Shown here: positions 17,250 to 25,785 of the stretch, one piece after another
How the letters are laid out: the number at the start of each line of letters is the position of its first letter
Numbering within the stretch: position 1 is the stretch's first letter
DNA from: Thalassotalea_F euphylliae
GTDB lineage: Bacteria; Pseudomonadota; Gammaproteobacteria; Enterobacterales; Alteromonadaceae
Reading direction: 5' to 3'
Assembly (NCBI RefSeq): GCF_042682785.1
Contig: NZ_JBHUIB010000002.1
Span: 1-64,000, forward strand
Length of the DNA: 64,000 bases
The notes under the pieces: model-generated
What the model was told of the DNA's origin: nothing
Database searches by the model: none
The model's input: the letters and a program-made list of their open reading frames with translations, nothing else
Program-made: the position numbers and the translations under genes

Positions 17250-18604
17250 TGATAGATATGATTTGGAACCTAGCGTCATTTATCGTTGCGCTAGGTATCT
17301 TAGTTACCGTGCATGAATATGGGCACTTCTGGGTTGCCCGTAAAAATGGCGTTTTCGTAGAACGTTTTTCCGTTGGTTTTGGTAAGCCAATTTGGCGAAA
17401 GATGGATAAACATGGCACTGAGTATGTGATAGCGCTCATTCCGCTTGGTGGCTATGTCAAAATGCTGGATGAACGTGTTGATGATGTACCTGATGATAAA
17501 AAACACCTCGCCTTTAATGGTAAAAATGTTTACCAACGTATAGCGATCGTTGCTGCAGGTCCGCTTGCTAATTTCCTATTCGCTATCTTTGCTTTCTACC
17601 TCATGTTCTTGATCGGTGTGCCAAGCATTAAACCGGTAGTGGGGGATGTTGAGCCACAGTCTATCGCGGCAAAAGCGCAGCTTCCTATTAATAGTGAAAT
17701 TGTTGAAGTAGCGGGCATCAAGGTTAAAGATTGGCAAGATATCAATATGGCGATTGTTGGAGAAATAGGACAATCATCAATATTGTTTAAAGCTCGATTA
17801 TCTGACAGTACCCAAATCAAAGAATTTAGTTTCGACACCTCGAACTGGCAGTTCTCGCCGGAAAAAACGTCGTCCTTGGCAAGTCTAGGAATCGTTCCGT
17901 TTTCACCTAAAGTACATACTGTGATCTCAGCAGTAGGTGCAAATAGCGCTGCCGAAAAAGGTGGTCTGCAAGTAGGTGATAAACTGCTGCGTATTAATGA
18001 TGAAAAAATTAATGATGACTGGCGAATGTTCTCGACGACATTACGTGAAATGCCAGGCCAAGAAGTAGAGCTATTGGTCGAAAGAAAGGGTGAAACTCTT
18101 ACATTGTATGTTACGCCAGATACTCGTGAAGTAAACGGTAAACAAATCGGATATTTGGGGGTATCACCAACATTCGATGAATGGCCAGAGGGCTACCAAA
18201 TAGAGCTGGCATATGGATTATTTGGTAGTTTACAAGAAAGTATGGAACGTACATGGAATTTAGTGGTCTTAAGCTTTGAAATGATTGGCAAGTTGATCAC
18301 TGGTGATGTGTCAGTGAAGAACTTAAGTGGACCAATTGCCATAGCACAAGGCGCAGGAAATAGTGCTGGCTATGGATTCGTATATTTTTTGGGCTTTTTA
18401 GCGTTAATTAGCATTAATTTAGGGATAATTAACCTTTTACCGCTTCCAGTACTTGATGGCGGTCACTTACTCTATTACCTTATAGAGCTTTTAACAGGAA
18501 AGCCTGTACCAGAAAAAATTCAAGAGTTGGGATTTCGATTCGGGGCATTAGCTTTACTCGGCATAATGAGTATCGCCATATTCAACGACATTTCGCGGCT
18601 TTAA
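17249..18604 (+). CDS. rseP: Site-2 zinc metalloprotease RseP
   Basis: 451 aa inner-membrane protease. HEYGH (His22, Glu23, His26) lies in the first transmembrane segment. Two periplasmic PDZ domains lie in the middle (the second contains AAEKGGLQVGDKLLRIND), and the third metal-ligand motif VLDGGHLLYY is near the C-terminus. In the known system it cuts anti-sigma factor RseA after DegS, releasing sigma-E, and also clears signal peptides. The ATG overlaps the dxr stop by one base. Its place just ahead of bamA matches the envelope-stress theme of this operon. Confidence 0.96.
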   Translation: MIDMIWNLASFIVALGILVTVHEYGHFWVARKNGVFVERFSVGFGKPIWRKMDKHGTEYVIALIPLGGYVKMLDERVDDVPDDKKHLAFNGKNVYQRIAIVAAGPLANFLFAIFAFYLMFLIGVPSIKPVVGDVEPQSIAAKAQLPINSEIVEVAGIKVKDWQDINMAIVGEIGQSSILFKARLSDSTQIKEFSFDTSNWQFSPEKTSSLASLGIVPFSPKVHTVISAVGANSAAEKGGLQVGDKLLRINDEKINDDWRMFSTTLREMPGQEVELLVERKGETLTLYVTPDTREVNGKQIGYLGVSPTFDEWPEGYQIELAYGLFGSLQESMERTWNLVVLSFEMIGKLITGDVSVKNLSGPIAIAQGAGNSAGYGFVYFLGFLALISINLGIINLLPLPVLDGGHLLYYLIELLTGKPVPEKIQELGFRFGALALLGIMSIAIFNDISRL

Positions 18605-18631
18605 TAAGAAGAAGTAGACAAAGTTATTTTT

Positions 18632-21106
18632 ATGATGATGAAGAAACTTGCCTTAGCAGTATTACTAGGCGCCTTGGGTACATCAGCTCACGCTTCAAAT
18701 GACTTCCAAGTTGAAGATATTCAGATCAAAGGGCTACAGCGTGTAGCTCTTGGTGCAGCGTTAACGCATATCCCCTTTAACGTAGGGGATACGTTGAATG
18801 AATTCCGTATTTCTCAGTCTATTAAAGCGCTATATAAGTCAGGACACTTTAATAACATTGAAGTGTTTCGAGACGGTAACCGTGTAATTTACAAGGTTAA
18901 AGAGCGCGAGACGATCAGCGAAATTACCTTTGAAGGGAATGACGATCTTAAAGATGAACAGCTGACTGAGAGTCTGGAAGGCAGTGATATTCGCGTAGGT
19001 GAAACACTTGATAGAACGGTTATTTCAGGTATAGAAATGGGCCTGGAAGACTTTTATCACAGTGTTGGTAAATACAACGCTAATGTTAAAGCTGAAGTGA
19101 CTCACTTACCACGTAACCGCGTTAACTTAAAGTTTGTCTTTGAAGAGGGTGATGCTGCAGCGATTGAACAAATCAATCTTGTGGGTAATGAGATTTTCAC
19201 GGACCAAGAAGTACTTGAGCGTATTGAATTAACTTATGACTCACCTTGGTGGGACTTTATGGCGCAAGACCGCTATCAAAAGCAAACGCTACAAGGTGAT
19301 ATGGAAACGATTGAAAGTTTCTATTTGGACCGTGGCTACCTTCGCTTTAAAGTTGACTCCACGCAAGTGTCAATGACACCGAATAAAGAAGCTGTATATA
19401 TCACGCTTAACGTGACTGAAGGCGAGCAGTATACGGTTAGCGAAGTTGACTTCATTGGCGATATGGCGGGTTTTGAAAGCACGATTCGTGCGATTAACCC
19501 GTTGCAGGCTGGAAAACTGTATAACGGCGCTGAAGTGACTTATACCGAAGAAACTATCAGCAAATTCTTGGGTCGTTTTGGTTATGCTTATCCTAAAGTA
19601 ACCACCATTCCTGAAATTAACGATGACGATAAAACCGTTAAGTTGTCAGTGTCGGTAGACCCAGGCAAACGTATATACGTGAATCGCGTTAACTTCGAAG
19701 GTAACCATGTTACGGCAGACCGTGTATTACGTCGTGAAATGCGTCAAATGGAAGGTGCTTGGTTATCAAACAGTTTAGTTGAAGCATCAAAAGCCCGTTT
19801 ATCTCGTTTACCGTATTTAGAAACTGTTGAGTTTGAAACCAATCAGCTTCCAGGTGAAGACGACTTAGTCGATGTTGACTTTGAGGTTAAAGAACAGCCT
19901 TCAGGATCGTTTACAGCAGGTGTTGGTTATGGTTCTCAAACAAAACTTAGTTTGAATGCCGGTGTTCAACAAAATAACTTCTTAGGAACTGGTAACAGAC
20001 TTGCGTTCCAAATCAATACGGTAAGTTATTCTCGTGCTGTTAGTGTTTCTTATACAGACCCATATTTTACCGTTGATGGTATTTCACTTGGCGGCTCTGT
20101 TTTCTACAACGAGTTTGATGCGGGCGATGCTAACCTTGTTGAATATAAAAACAAAACATATGGCGTGGGCTTGAACCTTGGTTTCCCTATCAATGAATAT
20201 GTGCGTGTAAACTTTGGTGTCGGTTACAAGAGTAACGGTATTACACGTTTACAAACGTACGAGCAAATTCAGAAGTTCTACGATTTATACTCAGATCCAG
20301 ACAACCCAGATGGTGGTCTAGATTTCGAAACGTTTGACTTAAGTGCTGGTATCTCACGCGTAACATTAAACCGTGGTACTTTCCCAACGGCAGGTTCGTC
20401 ACAATCGTTAAGTGCGAAAATTACGACACCAAACTCGGATGTTAATTACTTCAAGCTTAATTTAAAAACGAAGTGGTACTTCCCACTTACCCGCAATCAA
20501 CGTTGGTCGGTATTAACACGTTTCGAAGCGGGTTACGGTAACGGCTACGACACCATTAATGGTAATGACCAGTTCTTACCATTCTGGGAAAACTTCCGTG
20601 CGGGTGGTTCAGATACCTTACGTGGCTTTGAGAATAACGTAGTAGGCCCGCGTGCTATTTATCGCTCACCAACACCTATTGATGGAACGCCTGATCCTGT
20701 CGGACCTCCAGGTGGCTGTTGTTTAGGACCTGATCATGATTACATCGCAATATCAAACAACTCTGTTGGTGGTAATGCGTTGGCCATTGGTGGTGTAGAG
20801 CTTATTTTCCCAACACCGTTCTTAGATGAAAGCATGTCTAACAGCTTACGAAGTAGTTTATTCGTTGATGTCGGTAATGTATGGGATACAGAATTTGATA
20901 TCGATGATTACCGTGACCTTCCTGCGTCAGAGTTTGAAAAAATCGATGATTATTCAGACATCGGTCGTTACCGAAGTTCAGCCGGTCTATCAGTGCAGTG
21001 GCTTTCGCCAATGGGACCAATGATTTTTAGCTTTGCGAAAGCATTGAAAAAAGAAGATGGGGATGATACAAGTTTCTTCAGCTTCAATATTGGTAAAACG
21101 TTCTAA
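18632..21106 (+). CDS. bamA: Outer membrane protein assembly factor BamA
   Basis: 824 aa. A signal peptide (cleavage after SAHA, about 22) is followed by five POTRA domains (about 23-425) and a 16-strand Omp85 barrel ending in phenylalanine (NIGKTF). The loop-6 motif is LRGF, the family's V/L-R-G-F/Y signature. A surface loop after it holds adjacent cysteines in GGCCLGPDHDY. BamA is the catalytic core of the outer-membrane protein insertion machine. The gene begins with three possible starts (ATGATGATGAAG). It lies 27 bp after rseP and 43 bp before skp. Confidence 0.96.
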   Translation: MMMKKLALAVLLGALGTSAHASNDFQVEDIQIKGLQRVALGAALTHIPFNVGDTLNEFRISQSIKALYKSGHFNNIEVFRDGNRVIYKVKERETISEITFEGNDDLKDEQLTESLEGSDIRVGETLDRTVISGIEMGLEDFYHSVGKYNANVKAEVTHLPRNRVNLKFVFEEGDAAAIEQINLVGNEIFTDQEVLERIELTYDSPWWDFMAQDRYQKQTLQGDMETIESFYLDRGYLRFKVDSTQVSMTPNKEAVYITLNVTEGEQYTVSEVDFIGDMAGFESTIRAINPLQAGKLYNGAEVTYTEETISKFLGRFGYAYPKVTTIPEINDDDKTVKLSVSVDPGKRIYVNRVNFEGNHVTADRVLRREMRQMEGAWLSNSLVEASKARLSRLPYLETVEFETNQLPGEDDLVDVDFEVKEQPSGSFTAGVGYGSQTKLSLNAGVQQNNFLGTGNRLAFQINTVSYSRAVSVSYTDPYFTVDGISLGGSVFYNEFDAGDANLVEYKNKTYGVGLNLGFPINEYVRVNFGVGYKSNGITRLQTYEQIQKFYDLYSDPDNPDGGLDFETFDLSAGISRVTLNRGTFPTAGSSQSLSAKITTPNSDVNYFKLNLKTKWYFPLTRNQRWSVLTRFEAGYGNGYDTINGNDQFLPFWENFRAGGSDTLRGFENNVVGPRAIYRSPTPIDGTPDPVGPPGGCCLGPDHDYIAISNNSVGGNALAIGGVELIFPTPFLDESMSNSLRSSLFVDVGNVWDTEFDIDDYRDLPASEFEKIDDYSDIGRYRSSAGLSVQWLSPMGPMIFSFAKALKKEDGDDTSFFSFNIGKTF

Positions 21107-21149
21107 AAGAACGTGCGCTGAAAAAGCATTTAAAATTTAGGAGAAGAAG

Positions 21150-21662
21150 TTGAAAAAGTTTATCAAATCATTAGCAGTAACGACTGCTGCATCAACAATG
21201 TTGCTAGCGGGTTCTGCAATGGCAGAGAAGTTTGGTGTGGTTAATTATCAAAGAATCCAAGCTGAAATACCTCAAACTGCGCAGCTAGCTCAAACTTTGG
21301 ACGAGGAGTTTAAGGATGATAGGGCTGTGCTAGAGCAATTAAAAAAAGACGTACAATACTTCCAGGAAAAGCTGAAGCGCGACTCTTCTTTAATGACTGA
21401 GAAAGAGAAAGAAGACGTACAAAAGCAAGTTGCAGCTAAGTTTCAAGAGTACCAAACTAAAGGACAAGAGTTACAACAAAAAGCTCAAGTTAGACAAAGA
21501 CAAGAAACAGGGAAGATTTTGGCATTGATCAGACAAGCCATTGATAATATTGCTGCGAAAGATAACTACGATTTTGTATTTGAGCAGTCGGCTGTGCCTT
21601 TTAATAAGCCTGAGCATGACATAACTGACAAAGTAGTAGAGCAAGTCAGCAAATTAAAATAA
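21150..21662 (+). CDS. skp: Periplasmic chaperone Skp (OmpH family)
   Basis: 170 aa. A signal peptide (cleavage after SAMA, about 25) is followed by KFGVVNYQRIQAEIPQ, then a long charged coiled coil (about 55-135) and a short C-terminal body segment. Skp trimers grip unfolded outer-membrane proteins and deliver them to BamA, encoded just upstream. The TTG start at 21150 has GGAGAAG ahead of it and gives a proper signal peptide. Length is slightly above the E. coli protein (161). Confidence 0.92.
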   Translation: MKKFIKSLAVTTAASTMLLAGSAMAEKFGVVNYQRIQAEIPQTAQLAQTLDEEFKDDRAVLEQLKKDVQYFQEKLKRDSSLMTEKEKEDVQKQVAAKFQEYQTKGQELQQKAQVRQRQETGKILALIRQAIDNIAAKDNYDFVFEQSAVPFNKPEHDITDKVVEQVSKLK

Positions 21663-21674
21663 GACCTTTGCAAT

Positions 21675-22706
21675 ATGAGTTATACGTTAACTGATCTTGC
21701 ACAGCAAATTGGCGCGACTGTTAAGGGAGATGGCAACATCACCGTTAGCAGTCTTGCTACTTTAGCGGCCGCAAAAAATGATCAAATCGCCTTCCTTTCT
21801 AACAGTAAATACCAAAGCCAATTAAAAGATACTCAAGCAGCAGCAGTCATTGTGTCACCTGATATGGCTGAGCACTGTCCGACTAATGCACTTGTCATGG
21901 ACAACCCTTATATGGGATATGCTATTACTGCGCAGCTATTGGATTCTACCCCCGAGCCAGCAAGTAATATTCACCCTACAGCGGTGGTTGATGCATCGGC
22001 AAAACTAGGCGTAAACGTGTCACTTGGCGCCAATGTGGTTATCGAAGATGGTGCAGATATTGGCGACAATGTCTCAATTGGTGCTGGCACTTACATCGGA
22101 AAAAATGTCTCAATAGGTAAGAACACGAAACTTTGGGCTAATATTAGTGTATATCACGATGTCGTCATTGGTGAGCAATGTGTGGTACATGCGAACACAG
22201 TGATTGGCGCAGACGGATTTGGTTATGCTCCACATCAAGGTAAATGGCACAAAATACCGCAACTTGGTAGCGTAATTGTAGGTAACCGCGTTGAAATTGG
22301 TGCAAGTACAACAATTGATCGTGGGGCGCTTGATAACACGGTTATTGGTGACGGTTGTATTTTGGATAATCAAATTCAAATCGCACACAATGTAGTGATT
22401 GGTGAAAATACGGCAATTGCGGGCTGTACTGTGGTTGCAGGTAGCGCAACCATAGGGAAAAACTGTACAATAGGCGGCTTGTCGGCAATCAATGGTCATA
22501 TTTCTATTGCTGACGGTACGACGATTACTGGCATGAGTATGGTCATGAAAGGGACCAAAGAAGCCGGTGTAATTTCATCTGGTATACCAGCGCAACCAAA
22601 TCGAGATTGGCACAAAATGAATGCTCGTCTTCGCAAGTTGGATGAAACTACCAAAAAAGTTGCTCAGCTTGAAAAAGCACTGAGTGAATTAAACAAGGAA
22701 CAATAA
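21675..22706 (+). CDS. lpxD: UDP-3-O-(3-hydroxymyristoyl)glucosamine N-acyltransferase
   Basis: 343 aa. An N-terminal uridine-binding domain (1-100) is followed by a left-handed beta helix of hexapeptide repeats (about 100-300) and a C-terminal helix. The catalytic histidine is in QIQIAHNVVIG (about residue 239). It adds the N-linked 3-hydroxyacyl chain in the third step of lipid A synthesis. It sits 12 bp after skp and 1 bp before fabZ, the standard lpx cluster order. Confidence 0.96.
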   Translation: MSYTLTDLAQQIGATVKGDGNITVSSLATLAAAKNDQIAFLSNSKYQSQLKDTQAAAVIVSPDMAEHCPTNALVMDNPYMGYAITAQLLDSTPEPASNIHPTAVVDASAKLGVNVSLGANVVIEDGADIGDNVSIGAGTYIGKNVSIGKNTKLWANISVYHDVVIGEQCVVHANTVIGADGFGYAPHQGKWHKIPQLGSVIVGNRVEIGASTTIDRGALDNTVIGDGCILDNQIQIAHNVVIGENTAIAGCTVVAGSATIGKNCTIGGLSAINGHISIADGTTITGMSMVMKGTKEAGVISSGIPAQPNRDWHKMNARLRKLDETTKKVAQLEKALSELNKEQ

Positions 22707-22707
22707 T

Positions 22708-23160
22708 TTGGAACGTGTACAAAATTCTTTGAGTGTGGAAGAAATACAAACATTAATTCCACACCGTTACCCAATGTTATTAATTGACAAAGTTGTTGAT
22801 TATGAGCCGGGTAAGTGGCTGCATGGCATAAAGAACGTTACCTTTAACGAGCCAGTATTTACTGGTCATTTCCCTGGTTACTCTATTTTCCCTGGGGTAA
22901 TGATTCTTGAAAGTTTAGCGCAAGCGACAGGTGTTTTAGGCTTTAAATCTTCTGAAGGTCGTGGCGACGGTGAAATGTATCTTTTCGCTTCTATTGACAA
23001 TGCTAAGTTTAAGCAGCCAGTTGTCCCAGGCGACACCATGCATTTGCATGTAGAATTTCTGAAAGAACGTCGTGGGATGTGGAAGTTCTATGGTGAAGCT
23101 AAGGTAGACGGCAAAGTGGTATGTAGTGCCGACCTAATGTGTGCAAGACGAGAGTTATAG
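22708..23160 (+). CDS. fabZ: 3-hydroxyacyl-[acyl-carrier-protein] dehydratase FabZ
   Basis: 150 aa hot-dog fold enzyme. The catalytic His is in PHRYPMLLID (about 20) and the catalytic Glu in FPGVMILESLAQ (about 68, in trans in the dimer). It dehydrates 3-hydroxyacyl-ACP in fatty acid elongation and competes with LpxA for 3-hydroxymyristoyl-ACP. The start is TTG at 22708, directly after the lpxD stop. lpxA begins about 5 bp after its stop. Confidence 0.95.
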   Translation: MERVQNSLSVEEIQTLIPHRYPMLLIDKVVDYEPGKWLHGIKNVTFNEPVFTGHFPGYSIFPGVMILESLAQATGVLGFKSSEGRGDGEMYLFASIDNAKFKQPVVPGDTMHLHVEFLKERRGMWKFYGEAKVDGKVVCSADLMCARREL

Positions 23161-23164
23161 TTTA

Positions 23165-23935
23165 GTGATACACGAACAAGCGATTATAGAGCCTGGTGCT
23201 CAAATAGGTAAAAACGTCTCAATAGGACCTTGGACGTATGTTGGCAAGGACGTTGTTATTGGTGACGACTGTGATATTCGCTCAAATGTCGTGATAAAAG
23301 GCCCAACGACCATAGGTAAGGGCAATACTATCTATCAATTCGCGAGTATCGGTGAGGATTGCCAAGATTTAAAATATGCAGGTGAACCAACGCAGCTTAT
23401 TATTGGTGACAATAATACATTTCGCGAGTGTTGCACGATACATCGTGGTACGGTGCAAGACGAAGGGCTAACAAAGATTGGCTCCAACAATCTGTTTATG
23501 GCCTACACCCATGTTGCTCATGACTGTGTTGTGGGTAGCCACTGCATATTAGCGAATAACGCGTCAATTGCAGGGCATGTTCATGTTGGTGATTGGGCTA
23601 TTCTTGGTGGTATGTCGGGTGTCCATCAATTTTGCCATATAGGTGCACATAGTTTTGTTGCTGCTAACTCACTTGTTTTAAAAGACGTGCCGCCTTATGT
23701 CATGGCGTCGGGTCATGGTGCCTCACCATTCGGCTTGAACTCTGAAGGGCTAAAGCGACGCGGGTTTGATAAACAAACCATCCTTGCTATTCGTCGAGCG
23801 TACAAAGAGGTATACCGTAAAGGCCTATCAGTCGAAGATGCTCTTGCTAGCTTGAAAGACGTAGCTGACGACTTGGAAGAAGTTAAGGCGTTTACTGATT
23901 TCATCCAACACTCTAATCGAGGCATTATCCGCTAA
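23165..23935 (+). CDS. lpxA: Acyl-ACP--UDP-N-acetylglucosamine O-acyltransferase
   Basis: 256 aa from GTG at 23165, giving MIHEQAIIEPGAQIG, the usual short lead-in to the beta helix. A longer form starting at GTG 23141 inside fabZ would add eight residues and is less likely. Hexapeptide repeats run to about 190, with the catalytic His region HVAHDCVVGSHC and a C-terminal helical domain with RRGF. First committed step of lipid A synthesis. Length agrees with the family (about 255-262). Confidence 0.95.
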   Translation: MIHEQAIIEPGAQIGKNVSIGPWTYVGKDVVIGDDCDIRSNVVIKGPTTIGKGNTIYQFASIGEDCQDLKYAGEPTQLIIGDNNTFRECCTIHRGTVQDEGLTKIGSNNLFMAYTHVAHDCVVGSHCILANNASIAGHVHVGDWAILGGMSGVHQFCHIGAHSFVAANSLVLKDVPPYVMASGHGASPFGLNSEGLKRRGFDKQTILAIRRAYKEVYRKGLSVEDALASLKDVADDLEEVKAFTDFIQHSNRGIIR

Positions 23936-23954
23936 AAAGGTAGATTAACCTTTC

Positions 23955-25109
23955 ATGTCAGATTTCAAATCTACATCTCCTGTGTTCGCCATTGTGGTTG
24001 GTGAACACTCGGGAGATACCTTAGGCGAAGGCCTAATTAAATCACTTAAAGCAAAATATCCAAATGCCAAGTTTGTCGGTATCGGTGGCCCTAAAATGCA
24101 AGCGTTGGGTTTCGAAAGCCTATTTGCTATGGAGGAGCTCGCAGTAATGGGCATTGTTGAGGTGCTTGGTCGTATTCGTCGTCTGCTTTATGTTCGCAAA
24201 TACCTTACTGACTATTTTACGGAGAATAAGCCGGATGTATTTATCGGCATCGATGCGCCTGACTTTAACTTAACACTCGAAGAACGCCTCAAAGCAAAAG
24301 GCATTAAAACTGTCCATTATGTCAGTCCATCGGTATGGGCGTGGCGCGAAAAACGCGTATTTAAAGTCGAACGTGCAACAAATTTGGTATTGGCTTTGTT
24401 ACCTTTTGAAAAGGCATTTTATGACAAATATGACGTGCCTTGTAAGTTTGTTGGCCACTCGTTAGCTGACGATATTCCTATGCACAGTGACAAGCAACAG
24501 GCTAGAAATGCATTAGGTCTTAACCCCAGTGGTAAAGTCCTTGCGTTAATGCCGGGTAGCAGAGGCGGGGAGTTATCACGGTTAGTATCGGTTTTTCTTG
24601 AAACTGCCAAACAGCTACAAGCTGATGATCCAGAATTGACCTTTGTTGTGCCAATGATCAGCGACAAACGCGCGGAGCAGTTTAATACGCTTTATCAAGA
24701 AGCGGGTGTGGATGTGCCAGTACAGGTTTTTGTTGGTAAAACTCAGCAAGTGATGGCAGCGAGTGATTGTTTGTTAACGGCTTCAGGAACGGTGACGTTA
24801 GAAGCTGCATTGATTAAACGTCCAATGGTAATTACGTATAAGTTTAATTGGCTCACGTATCAAATGGGCAAAGCACTCGTTAAATTAAAGTACTTTTCAT
24901 TGCCAAACTTATTGGCTGACAAAGAGTTGGTGCCAGAGTTACTGCAACACGACGTGACGGCTGAGAGTTTAGTGCCACTCCTAAAGGAGCGTTTGTATCA
25001 AGACCAATCGGCGCTTAATGACGCATTTACCAACATTCATCACATGCTTAAACAAGATGCGAGTGAGCAAGCGGCAATTGCAGTAAGTGAATTGATTGAA
25101 CGAGAGTAA
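23955..25109 (+). CDS. lpxB: Lipid-A-disaccharide synthase
   Basis: 384 aa, GT-B type glycosyltransferase of family 19. N-terminal VVGEHSGDTLGEGL (about 11-24), GIGGPKMQALGFES, YVSPSVWAWREKR and the C-terminal MPGSRGGELSRL and ASGTVTLEAAL motifs are visible. It joins UDP-2,3-diacylglucosamine and lipid X at the inner membrane. Length matches the family (about 380). The frame ends 4 bp before the chosen rnhB start. Confidence 0.96.
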   Translation: MSDFKSTSPVFAIVVGEHSGDTLGEGLIKSLKAKYPNAKFVGIGGPKMQALGFESLFAMEELAVMGIVEVLGRIRRLLYVRKYLTDYFTENKPDVFIGIDAPDFNLTLEERLKAKGIKTVHYVSPSVWAWREKRVFKVERATNLVLALLPFEKAFYDKYDVPCKFVGHSLADDIPMHSDKQQARNALGLNPSGKVLALMPGSRGGELSRLVSVFLETAKQLQADDPELTFVVPMISDKRAEQFNTLYQEAGVDVPVQVFVGKTQQVMAASDCLLTASGTVTLEAALIKRPMVITYKFNWLTYQMGKALVKLKYFSLPNLLADKELVPELLQHDVTAESLVPLLKERLYQDQSALNDAFTNIHHMLKQDASEQAAIAVSELIERE

Positions 25110-25113
25110 GCTT

Positions 25114-25764
25114 GTGCCAACCAAAACAGTAAAAAAGCCAAAAAACGAATTACCACCATTTGAATACCCAATTGCATACTGCATCGCGGGTGTTGATGAA
25201 GTAGGACGCGGACCTTTGGTAGGTGATGTGGTCACGGCCGCAGTAATACTCGACATGGATAATCCCATTGAAGGACTGATGGACTCGAAAAAGCTATCAG
25301 AGAAAAAACGAGAGCTATTAGCACAAGAGATCAAAGAAAAGGCTGTGGCATGGTCAATTGGCAGGGCAACACCGGAAGAAATAGATACGATTAACATTTT
25401 GCACGCTACTATGCTAGCAATGCAACGAGCGGTAGCTGGATTGAGTGTCACACCTGATCATGTGCTGATTGACGGCAATAGGTGCCCTGAAGTTGGTATT
25501 CCATCTCAAGCTGTCGTGAAAGGTGATGCTAGAGTTGCTGAAATTAGTGCTGCTTCTATCCTAGCTAAGGTTGAGCGAGACAATGATATGATCGAGCTTG
25601 ATAAAGCGCATCCAGAGTTTGGCTTTGCCAGTCATAAAGGTTACCCAACCAAAGCACACTTTGAAAAAATTGCTGAACTTGGCGTGTTAGATTGCTATCG
25701 TAGAAGCTTTAAACCTGTAGCAGCTATTTTGCAAAAGCAGCCTAGTATCAGCACGCAAAAATAA
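25114..25764 (+). CDS. rnhB: Ribonuclease HII
   Basis: 216 aa from GTG at 25114. The frame is open to TTG at 25096, inside lpxB, but the GTG just after the lpxB stop fits better. Acidic active-site motifs: GVDEVGRGPLVGDV (Asp-Glu pair), DSKKLSEKKR, LIDGNRCP and the ASILAKVERD segment. It removes single ribonucleotides and RNA primers from DNA. A basic N-terminal extension (KTVKKPKNE) precedes the core. It lies between lpxB and dnaE, as in many gammaproteobacteria. Confidence 0.94.
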   Translation: MPTKTVKKPKNELPPFEYPIAYCIAGVDEVGRGPLVGDVVTAAVILDMDNPIEGLMDSKKLSEKKRELLAQEIKEKAVAWSIGRATPEEIDTINILHATMLAMQRAVAGLSVTPDHVLIDGNRCPEVGIPSQAVVKGDARVAEISAASILAKVERDNDMIELDKAHPEFGFASHKGYPTKAHFEKIAELGVLDCYRRSFKPVAAILQKQPSISTQK

Positions 25765-25785
25765 TAATTAAAAACCAAATCAAAA

